A stretch of DNA of 64,000 bases from Shewanella polaris. Lineage in GTDB: Bacteria > Pseudomonadota > Gammaproteobacteria > Enterobacterales > Shewanellaceae. A model generated the notes under the pieces. The model saw nothing but the letters and a program-made list of their open reading frames with translations, searched no databases and was not told the DNA's origin. The stretch lies in assembly GCF_006385555.1 (NCBI RefSeq), contig NZ_CP041036.1:372001-436000 (forward strand), given 5' to 3'. Below, in pieces: positions 30,222 to 37,342 of the stretch. The translations under genes were made by a program, and so were the position numbers. Numbering within the stretch: position 1 is the stretch's first letter; each line of letters begins with the position of its first letter.

Positions 30222-31347
30222 ATTAGAAACTCTTCGTTTGTCATTGGAAAAATATTTAAGCCATAATAATTGGGTTACTGATAAAGAAAACTCATCTGAA
30301 AATCTTACTTTATGGGTTAATAATCAACTCAATGAGAGTATTACACTTCCTACGGCTTTAGGTCTTCATCACAAACGATCTGAGAAGGCGGTGAATGAAG
30401 CAATCGAAGATTTAGCTGAGATCATCGGCGAGCCTGTATTGAGGTTAGAGCAAAAAATTCAAAGTCTGCTAGTCCCTGCTGCGGATCATATTCATATTCG
30501 TGCGGCTGGAAGCGCTATTGAGCATGGCAAAATTAACTTCAGAACAAATCATAAAATTGAGTCTGCAATTTATTCGATTATTAAGTCTGCAGCCAACAGC
30601 TTTATTAAAAAGGGGCGAAACAACAAAAAAGAGAAAAAAGTGAGTAAATCTCAATTTATTGAAAATTACTTGAGCTGTGTCAATACAGTAATTCCAGCTG
30701 GCGGATCATTTATTTATAACTTAGATGTTGACCTGTTAAAGTCAGATGGCTTTGAGGGCTCTGAAAGCTTGCAAAGATATGTAAATAGTAAACTGGCAAA
30801 TGTACTCAATGAACTATTTTTGATAAATGTGGATAATGTGACGACAGCGACTCTTGTTAATATGGGGTTAAGTGACGATATTTTTTCAGGTTTTATTAGT
30901 TTATTTGCTGATGATGTTGAAACTATTGAATGTAGTTTTGACTGGTCTGATACCGAGCCTGCGCCGAAGTTAAAAGCAAACAAGTTAGTGTTTACTCGGA
31001 GTCATAGAGAGAAGGTCATAAAGCTCCAAGCTAAGTTTAATTCGAGTAAATCGTTTTTACTAAGGAATGCAAATGCTCATTTAAGCAGACTTGATCTGAA
31101 ATCAGATCATGCATTAGTTCGCTTAAAAATATTTTTGGAAAGTTCTGAAAGAACTTGTGATGCTCAAATTGATATGGACACCGCACAAGAATTGATGAAA
31201 ACTCTGGGTGAGAATATTGAGCAGCCTGTAATTATTAATGCAACCGCATGGGTTGAAACAACCGCATCTAAGCGTCAATACAGCCTTTCAAATATAACCT
31301 CAATTAGCTCAGAGAAAGAGAAAATCTTACCTTTGTTTGATAACTAA
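30214..31347 (+). CDS. Unknown 377-aa partner of the DUF4365-type protein
   Basis: I do not recognise this protein. It has no signal peptide or membrane helix and should be cytoplasmic. The first 130 residues are mainly helical, then comes a Lys-rich stretch (KKGRNNKKEKK, about residues 131-141), a middle domain, and a C-terminal part (SSERTCDAQIDMDTAQELM ... IINATAWVE) that looks beta-rich. No P-loop, helicase or nuclease motif is visible. AGGAG lies 7 nt before ATG 30214, inside the upstream gene, with an 8-nt overlap showing coupling. Its 3' end carries a perfect 20-bp tandem duplication that spans the stop codon. Confidence 0.75.
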   Translation: MSKLETLRLSLEKYLSHNNWVTDKENSSENLTLWVNNQLNESITLPTALGLHHKRSEKAVNEAIEDLAEIIGEPVLRLEQKIQSLLVPAADHIHIRAAGSAIEHGKINFRTNHKIESAIYSIIKSAANSFIKKGRNNKKEKKVSKSQFIENYLSCVNTVIPAGGSFIYNLDVDLLKSDGFEGSESLQRYVNSKLANVLNELFLINVDNVTTATLVNMGLSDDIFSGFISLFADDVETIECSFDWSDTEPAPKLKANKLVFTRSHREKVIKLQAKFNSSKSFLLRNANAHLSRLDLKSDHALVRLKIFLESSERTCDAQIDMDTAQELMKTLGENIEQPVIINATAWVETTASKRQYSLSNITSISSEKEKILPLFDN

Positions 31348-31367
31348 TACCTTTGTTTGATAACTAA
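31328..31367. repeat. Perfect 20-bp tandem duplication across a stop codon
   Basis: TACCTTTGTTTGATAACTAA occurs at 31328-31347 and again immediately at 31348-31367. The first copy ends with the stop codon of the 377-aa gene, so the second is untranslated. Confidence 0.97.
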
Positions 31368-31381
31368 TACCTTTTATTGAA

Positions 31382-31442
31382 TCACCTTTAAGTTCTGCTT
31401 TCTCATATTTAAATATAAGAAAGTAGAACTTAAAGGAGGTGA
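31382..31442. repeat. Long hairpin (about 29-bp stem) between the module and the transposase
   Basis: The arm 31382-31410 is complementary to 31411-31442 with one 3-nt bulge and two mismatches (one a G-U pair in RNA) and almost no loop (ATATTT/AAATAT centre). It may terminate the upstream operon or be the palindromic element linked to the RAYT-like transposase that follows. Confidence 0.9.
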
Positions 31443-31603
31443 GCTTAATTTGCTAAGCCCTAACCCAAGGATATAAATTAGAAAGTTCGGCAAAGTAGCT
31501 GGAGCCACTGAAGTTAATATAATAAATGTGGACAGCCACAATAAATCGCGTGATTTAGCATCTTCTACTAAACTCAATAAAGTTGTCGATGTTGAAGTTT
31601 GTT

Positions 31604-32572
31604 ATGCCACGCCCTCGTAGAAGTCAGATTAGTGTTGAAGACACGCCATTTTATCACTGCTGTAGCCGTGTAGTACGGCGTGCTTACCTTTGTGGCGATG
31701 ATAAATTTTCTGGCCGGAACTACGATCATCGCCGTGGTTGGGTCGGGTCTCTATTACTTGAATTAGTTGATGTTTTCGCTATTGATTTAGCTGCCTTTGC
31801 TGTGATGTCAAACCATCAACACGTGGTGTTGCGGATTGATATAGAAACTGCAAACCGCTGGACTGACCGAGAAGTACTTGAACAGTGGCATAAACTGTTT
31901 AACGGTGATGAGTTAACTCAAAAATTTGTTAAAGGTGAGTTAGTTGAAACTCATGAAGTGCTCAGATTAAAACACACCATTGCCACTTACCGCAGTCGTT
32001 TATGTGATATTTCTTGGTTCATGCGTTGTTTAAATGAACCGATTGCAAGGCAAGAAGATAACTGCTCAGGTCGTTTCTGGGAAGGGCGCTTTAAGTCGCA
32101 AGCTCTGCTCGATGAAGCCGCTGTACTCGCTTGTATGGCTTATGTTGATCTCAATCCCATTAGAGCTAAGATGGCTGACACACCAGAGCATTCAGAGCAT
32201 ACCAGTATTCAATTGCGCATTAGGGCGGCATTAAAAAGCGAACACCCCAAAAACTTACTGCCTTTCATTGGTAACGAGCGTAAAAACCAGCCCAAAGGTA
32301 TTGCGTTTTCATTGCAAGATTATCTCGAACTGGTTGACGATACTGGACGTGTTATTCGCAATGGTAAGCGAGGTGCTATCAGCACCAATAGTGCTAAGTT
32401 ACTCACAAAATTGAATATTCCTCAAGACAATTGGCTCAAACTCACCACTGATTTTGGCAAGCTATTTCACGGGCCGGTGGGCACACTTCAAGAACTCACT
32501 CACTACTGTGAGCATTTAGAAAAGCGGCGACGACACTTTGCCAGTTGCTGCCAGTATCTAAAAGCGGGCTGA
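31604..32572 (+). CDS. Y1 (RAYT-like) REP-associated tyrosine transposase
   Basis: The 322-residue product belongs to the Y1/HUH single-strand transposase family, in the subgroup of orphan REP-associated transposases (RAYT). It begins MPRPRRSQISVEDTPFYHC, shows the HUH-type metal site SNHQHVVLRI, and has the downstream ISWFMRCLNEPIARQ, GRFWEGRFKSQALL and AYVDLNPIRA segments of that group. ATG 31604 gives the normal family N-terminus; earlier starts add residues. RAYTs cut and join palindromic elements, and a long palindrome lies 160 nt upstream. No IS ends or partner tnpB are present. Confidence 0.88.
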   Translation: MPRPRRSQISVEDTPFYHCCSRVVRRAYLCGDDKFSGRNYDHRRGWVGSLLLELVDVFAIDLAAFAVMSNHQHVVLRIDIETANRWTDREVLEQWHKLFNGDELTQKFVKGELVETHEVLRLKHTIATYRSRLCDISWFMRCLNEPIARQEDNCSGRFWEGRFKSQALLDEAAVLACMAYVDLNPIRAKMADTPEHSEHTSIQLRIRAALKSEHPKNLLPFIGNERKNQPKGIAFSLQDYLELVDDTGRVIRNGKRGAISTNSAKLLTKLNIPQDNWLKLTTDFGKLFHGPVGTLQELTHYCEHLEKRRRHFASCCQYLKAG

Positions 32573-32778
32573 CATTTATCTTCTTGTAATAACAATTTAT
32601 TCCAAATCAGCTTATCCATTTAATGGGTTAGGAAGTTGTGCCTAAAAATCACTCTTTTTGAAGAAAATCAGTTCATTTGGCTAATCAGCTTCCATAAACA
32701 CCTGCCATATCGGCCTTCAGGCAGCGATGTTCATTAATCTCACTTGAGTGCATGTCGAAAGAGCATTATGTTACTGTT
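32573..32778. other. Non-coding stretch after the transposase
   Basis: About 200 bp with no gene and no obvious element end; I see nothing further in it. Confidence 0.4.
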
Positions 32779-32937
32779 TTATAATGGATGGCCATATTTC
32801 TTATCCACCTTCTGGGCATTACTGTCACAAAGTAAGTCCCCCGTTAAGCAAATAACATCAAAATCATCTTGTACCTGAGTAATCCAATCAAAATGCTTTT
32901 GAATAAAATGAAGATCACTGAGATGTAGTATTTTCAT
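32779..32937 (-). pseudogene. Truncated metallophosphoesterase (N-terminal 52 codons)
   Basis: The 52-residue frame reads MKILHLSDLHF then FDVICLTGDLLCDS, the first two metal-binding motifs (D-x-H and GD) of calcineurin-like phosphoesterases. It then breaks off with QKVDKKYGHPL and a stop, where the family needs the GNHD and later His motifs. So it is a 5' fragment, too short to be active. AAAGG lies 7 nt before ATG 32937. It follows the 102-aa gene by about 60 nt and was probably the last gene of that minus-strand group. Confidence 0.8.
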
Positions 32938-33000
32938 ATTCATACCTTTATGTGTAGTTCTAGGCCTATGCAGACCTAGTGGGAAAAGGTTTTGCTTTAC

Positions 33001-33309
33001 CTAACGCTGAGGAAGCATTGCATTGATTTCTGCATACGAAAATTCTTTTGATAGGTTATCGTCATTGAATACTTCCTTTCCCGTATATGGTTTGTGATGT
33101 TCACTTCTGCTTTGAAAAACTTCGATCTTTACACCGAGTAATGATCCAAGGTCTTTTTTCACCTGATAATTAGGTGACTCCCCCGTTCCTAATGTGCCGA
33201 ATCGTACAGTGGCCTGAAACTTTTCACTTCCCATATTGGCTAATACACTTTGTAAGAAATCATAACCTTTTGCATTAACACTTTCGGTAGTCCAAATTAG
33301 TTTTGTCAT
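33001..33309 (-). CDS. Unknown 102-aa cytoplasmic protein
   Basis: I do not recognise this protein. It has no signal or membrane segment; it begins MTKLIWTTESVNAKGYDFLQ and contains Gly/Ser turns and a mixed charge pattern. AGGAC lies 9 nt before the ATG, which supports translation. It is read in the same direction as the truncated phosphoesterase downstream and the broken gene and RHH-like gene upstream. Two adjacent hairpins (33363-33378 and 33377-33402) in the gap before it may separate it from those. Confidence 0.6.
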   Translation of the reverse strand: MTKLIWTTESVNAKGYDFLQSVLANMGSEKFQATVRFGTLGTGESPNYQVKKDLGSLLGVKIEVFQSRSEHHKPYTGKEVFNDDNLSKEFSYAEINAMLPQR

Positions 33310-33429
33310 TTATCTTAGTCCTTTTTTGAGTGGCTAGACGGTGATTTCATCAATGAGAAGTAAGCTCACATATGAGCTGGTAGGGGAGTGAGCCTCTACC
33401 AGTTCAGAGCTACTATGTTCGTTGTGTAT

Positions 33430-33684
33430 CTATTTGAACATTTGATGACTTTTTATCAATGTACAAGATGGCTCATCTTCTCGTTCATCCAGATTTTCTA
33501 ACTGATACACAGCTTTGATTTCTTTGCCAATCTCTCTATTTACTAACTCTAGAGAATCAGCTTCAACAGCTTTTAAATATGCTTGCATTAATTCACGGTT
33601 ATTTTGGATAATTAGAAAAATCTCATTTGTAAGCTTTTGGTTTTACTCTGAGATTGCCGCCTGAGCGATTTCTTTTGGTAACAT
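33430..33684 (-). pseudogene. Small accessory gene interrupted by an in-frame TAA
   Basis: An 84-codon frame starts at ATG 33684 with an AGGAG ribosome site 6-7 nt upstream and ends at TAG 33430-33432. Codon 14 is TAA (33643-33645). Past it the frame continues with NQKLTNEIFLIIQNNRELM, NREIGKEIKAVYQLENLDE and PSCTLIKSHQMF, a pattern I associate with small conserved proteins of plasmids and integrative elements. The stop likely replaces a Gln or Glu codon. It follows the RHH-like gene by 13 nt, as an operon. The gene is probably dead unless the stop is read through. Confidence 0.75.
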
Positions 33685-33697
33685 AATAACTCTCCTG

Positions 33698-34108
33698 TTA
33701 AGTGTTAAATTCAGATTTAGATAAAGCAACTTCTGCCTTTACAATACCTTTTTTCTTCCAACCCCTTAAGTAACCAGATCTCAAATTACCACTTACACTT
33801 GAGCTTTCGGTAAACCGGGTTGAAACCCAATCCCTGATTTCTGTGGTTCCATTAGAAAAAGTTATTTTTACAAAAGCTTGTTTAATAGCCATGAACTTTT
33901 TCTTAAACTCCTCTTCGGACTCAGGATAAAACATTAATTCAAGCTTATGAGAAATTGAGTGCTGATCACTCTCTTGATTTACTGAAGGTTCTTTTCCTTC
34001 ATAAGCATCTAGGATTTTTTCTATCACACTTGATGGAGTAGCAAACCCGTCAGCGTGGCTTTCTAGCCTCTTATATAAATCATCGGTAATACGTATTACT
34101 TGACTCAT
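33698..34108 (-). CDS. Ribbon-helix-helix-like DNA-binding protein, 136 aa
   Basis: The N-terminus (SQVIRITDDLYKRLESHADGF ... SSVIEKILDAYEG) looks like a ribbon-helix-helix motif of the SeqA/Arc kind. A linker and a C-terminal domain (FVKITFSNGTTEIRDW, LRSGYLRGWKKKGIVKAEV) follow. I read it as a small accessory DNA-binding protein. ATG 34108 is preferred to GTG 34111 because GGGGAG is about 9 nt upstream. A perfect 8-bp inverted repeat overlaps its expected promoter, suggesting autoregulation. The next gene downstream is the interrupted 84-codon frame. Confidence 0.65.
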   Translation of the reverse strand: MSQVIRITDDLYKRLESHADGFATPSSVIEKILDAYEGKEPSVNQESDQHSISHKLELMFYPESEEEFKKKFMAIKQAFVKITFSNGTTEIRDWVSTRFTESSSVSGNLRSGYLRGWKKKGIVKAEVALSKSEFNT

Positions 34109-34130
34109 CACCTTATTCTCCCCTACAAAC

Positions 34131-34159
34131 TTTGGTTATAATGTAACATGGTAACCAAA
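34131..34159. promoter_or_regulatory. Palindromic operator upstream of the RHH-like gene
   Basis: TTTGGTTA (34131-34138) and TAACCAAA (34152-34159) form a perfect 8-bp inverted repeat with a 13-nt spacer, within 50 nt of the start codon and over a likely minus-strand -10 (CATTATAAC). Confidence 0.7.
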
Positions 34160-34552
34160 ATGTGCAAGTTTTGTTTTTGTGGAAACGTATTATGGTATGT
34201 ATATGCATCTTTTTTTGCTGACTTCACGGTAACGTACACTAACCAGAAGTGTGCCCCCAAATCTTCAGTCGACATGATTCAAAATACCTTCGAATCCCTT
34301 GTTCAACATGTTTTCCTCTTAAAATAAAACGCTTCACATAACTTCTTTGCAAAAATATTTTGCGTAAAATTTTCGCGAATACGTACCTACTGCTAACCCA
34401 TTGTGTCAGTCATTATTCCCTTAACAAAAACGAGACAGCTTGGTGAGTGTTATTCATCATCAAATATCTGTCTGTATAAGCGTCTTATCTGCCGTCCCAA
34501 AGGTATTCCGGTTAAAGATTGTTGCTTATGGCGCTAGATTAAGGGAAATATT
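34160..34552. other. Intergenic region at the right edge of the accessory segment
   Basis: About 390 bp, AT-rich, no recognisable gene. The right junction of the island may be here, but I found no clear matching repeat to the recombinase side. Confidence 0.4.
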
Positions 34553-35299
34553 ATGTATAGATCGATATGTAACGTGGTGATTTTTGGGGTAATGATGTTG
34601 GTATCGGCATGTTCAAGTGACGTTAGCCCTTATCATGGGAACCAAGGCGACACCCCTAAAGTATTTGATAGTCAGTTTTTTAGTGGCCAATGGAGTGTGA
34701 TAAAAGCGCAAGGTAAATATACTCATTTCGCCAACAGAAAACCTCACATTGTGTCTATTTACCAAGGTGATTTAGAGAGTCTTAACAGCAGAATTACGCA
34801 AAATAAAGTCGCCGGACTACGCCTTGAAACCATTGTCGCGGCTCAAGGTAAAAGTAAAATACAGGCGCTACTAAATAATATAAATGAATTTGAATATATT
34901 AATAAACATTACACCTCTGAGAATATTGATAGTGTTCAAGAATCCACCATTTATAACGGTGCTAAGCCATTACGAAAAGACTTTGTACAAAAGAATGAAG
35001 CTAATACCTTAGTTTTTGATTACTACAACCAAAACAATGTTGTCGTTGGTCTTAATGCTTTTGTACTGTTTGAGTATCAACATTTTACTGTGTTGCGAAA
35101 AAATCAACGTGAGCATTTTGCTCATGCTAAGACGACATATAAGCAATTGGGTTTGGATATTAATATCGACGTTGATTTTATAATGCTCAACGATAAACAA
35201 AATATGGTTGGTATTGATGTGGTGAACGATGAACTCATTATTGTGTACAACTTTGGCCGAGGTGAAAGGAATTACGCTATTTTAGAAAAAGTGAAATAG
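34553..35299 (+). CDS. Unknown lipoprotein, 248 aa
   Basis: I do not recognise the family. The protein has a lipoprotein signal with LVSAC (C20), so it should be anchored in the inner or outer membrane. The mature part is mixed alpha/beta with many Asn/Gln and no catalytic motif that I can name. AAGGGA lies 7 nt before ATG 34553. A polytopic membrane protein follows after 210 nt on the same strand; a functional link is possible but unsupported. Confidence 0.75.
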   Translation: MYRSICNVVIFGVMMLVSACSSDVSPYHGNQGDTPKVFDSQFFSGQWSVIKAQGKYTHFANRKPHIVSIYQGDLESLNSRITQNKVAGLRLETIVAAQGKSKIQALLNNINEFEYINKHYTSENIDSVQESTIYNGAKPLRKDFVQKNEANTLVFDYYNQNNVVVGLNAFVLFEYQHFTVLRKNQREHFAHAKTTYKQLGLDINIDVDFIMLNDKQNMVGIDVVNDELIIVYNFGRGERNYAILEKVK

Positions 35300-35509
35300 T
35301 AACAACTGAGTTTTTATTGGTTTATGTGAGATCTGAGTATTAATATAAGCGTGAGAGCTCAAATGATGAAGTTTATTAATCATTAAACTAAATAATTCTG
35401 GGCTAGATGCATTGTTAATATATCCTTTAGAAAAATAACCCCGCTGTATTTTTTTGAGTATTAATTAATTTCAACATTGAAAACAAATGTCGATTATAAA
35501 AGGACCGTT

Positions 35510-37123
35510 ATGAGTAACGAAATCATTGAGCCACGTAGTACTTGGACAATGCGACTAATTTCACCAAAGTTTAATGATGAACTCTATCTTTGGATGTCTA
35601 CCATCCCAATATTTTGTGGTGTGATGCAGTTTATCCTCAGTTTTTTTTACTACCTGAGATTTATGGGACTGGTATTTGTTGGGGCAAGTGGCCCTAAAGC
35701 ATCGAATGGCGGCGGTTTAGGCGCGCTAATGTTGGTTATTTTAGCTTTCTTGTTCACCATAGGACTATTTTGCGCTTTTGTTATTGGGTTTTCCTACGGT
35801 TTTACATCGTTAGGTTGGCTTTATGAAAGGGCTCCTTGGTTATTGTACTTGTGGCTAACCGTTGTTATTTTGGGGTCAATGTTTAAAAACAGCATAAAAG
35901 TTAAAGCCATTGGTGATAATGCTGATAAATATGGCTTAACTATTGTGTATTACTATGGTATGGGATTGACGGCTTTTTTAGTGTTACTGGTATCTAATCA
36001 TGTTTTTGAAAATAATATGGTTGAAACGGGAGGGGGAAATTGGGCGTTAATTCCATTCGGTATTGTTGCCTGCTTTTTGTCTTTATTTCATGGCATTATT
36101 AAGCCCGCCATTACTTCAATTATTGTGCTCTATATTCGCTTATTCGTAAAAGCGGATGATAAGGTCAACGCGCTTATTTTGCAGCGCAATGAAGCGGCTA
36201 TGGTAGCGGTAAAATCAGGTCGTAAGGGGTTAAGTTATCTACGTTACGCAGCGTTATTTAGTTTAATTTCACCGCTTGTATTTGTGCGCTTACTAGACGT
36301 ATTGGGTATGGGACAGCAAGTGCTTGGCACTTCATTAGCGCCTTATACATTCGATATATTCATGGCGATGTTCGGGCATATTGAAATGGCAATTTGGCTG
36401 GCACTATTTGCGTGGTTTGCTATTGCTGCCATTATAACGCCACAGCGTAGTTTACTGACAAAGCTTATCCGATTAAGTGGTAAGGAATCACTTGGTGCGA
36501 CCAAAACAATTGCGGCTATTGGTGTTGTGTGTTTCAGTCTATTGGCTCTTGGAGTTTATGTTGATCTTGGTATTTCAAACGGATTTAACAAAAACAACCC
36601 AGAGAGCATTATTTTGCAAAAATCCCGTGATGGTAACCACTATTTATCATCACGTTATGCCAAAGAATTCGCGATAAATCAACCAGAGTTATTTGAGGTT
36701 TTTAATATTGAACCACCAAAAAAGACCACTATTTTTGGTGTAAAACCAGGTACAGCTAAATACAAAAAAGCCCAAAAAAACTATATTAATGATCACTATA
36801 TTAAAGAAAGAACTGACATTGCTCAGTCTAAACATTATCAATTTAGGCAGGGGTTAGCATTTTATGAAATAGCATTATGTATTACTATTTTCTTAGGTAT
36901 GTTTACGTTATCACCTATTCATTTAGGCATGTATTGTATATCCGGCTGTTTCATGTTTTTGATTTGTGCCACCAGTATTGAAGGCAACTTTGAATATATT
37001 GACGAAATAGAGAAAGATTCGTTGGAGATCATTGATAAATTATATTTTTATTCTACTCACAGCACGTTAAGTGGGGCCGAATATCGCCTTTATCGCGATG
37101 CGCAAAAACTCAAGTCTATATAA
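35510..37123 (+). CDS. Unknown polytopic membrane protein, 537 aa
   Basis: The protein has about eight to ten hydrophobic segments. Examples are IFCGVMQFILSFFYYLRFMG, LGALMLVILAFLFTIGLFCAF and AAIGVVCFSLLALGVYVDLG. A polar loop of roughly 110 residues lies between the later helices (KPGTAKYKKAQKNYINDHY). No transporter or enzyme motif stands out and I do not know the family. ATG 35510 is chosen because AAAGGA is 7 nt upstream; the longer frame from 35477 adds 11 residues. It stands alone before a Fur-linked receptor gene. Confidence 0.78.
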   Translation: MSNEIIEPRSTWTMRLISPKFNDELYLWMSTIPIFCGVMQFILSFFYYLRFMGLVFVGASGPKASNGGGLGALMLVILAFLFTIGLFCAFVIGFSYGFTSLGWLYERAPWLLYLWLTVVILGSMFKNSIKVKAIGDNADKYGLTIVYYYGMGLTAFLVLLVSNHVFENNMVETGGGNWALIPFGIVACFLSLFHGIIKPAITSIIVLYIRLFVKADDKVNALILQRNEAAMVAVKSGRKGLSYLRYAALFSLISPLVFVRLLDVLGMGQQVLGTSLAPYTFDIFMAMFGHIEMAIWLALFAWFAIAAIITPQRSLLTKLIRLSGKESLGATKTIAAIGVVCFSLLALGVYVDLGISNGFNKNNPESIILQKSRDGNHYLSSRYAKEFAINQPELFEVFNIEPPKKTTIFGVKPGTAKYKKAQKNYINDHYIKERTDIAQSKHYQFRQGLAFYEIALCITIFLGMFTLSPIHLGMYCISGCFMFLICATSIEGNFEYIDEIEKDSLEIIDKLYFYSTHSTLSGAEYRLYRDAQKLKSI

Positions 37124-37271
37124 CCATAATGACAGTTTATCTTGTCGTAATCTCAATGATCGACAAGATAAACTTCCCCTAATTCATTTATATTTAATTA
37201 GTTTTCCGATAAACATCAACACAAAGTGCTTGTATCGTTAACAAAATCATAATAAATGTAAACCATTAAAT

Positions 37272-37290
37272 ACAAATGGTTATCATTAGT
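37272..37290. promoter_or_regulatory. Probable Fur box upstream of the first TonB-dependent receptor
   Basis: ACAAATGGTTATCATTAGT matches the 19-bp Fur consensus at about 12 positions, best in its right half (TATCATTA). It lies about 50-70 nt before the receptor's ATG. Confidence 0.6.
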
Positions 37291-37342
37291 GTTTAGTGTT
37301 ATATTACGGCCAAATTTTACTGTTGTTAATGAGTAAGCTGTT

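Noticed and set aside
33363..33402. Two adjacent hairpins that might be a CRISPR-like or riboswitch structure
   Set aside because: Only two unrelated stems, no repeat units or spacers; more likely an intercistronic terminator or processing site.
27964..34552. Direct repeats that would define att sites for the island
   Set aside because: I looked for a matching repeat at both edges by eye and found none convincing; no tRNA lies at either edge.
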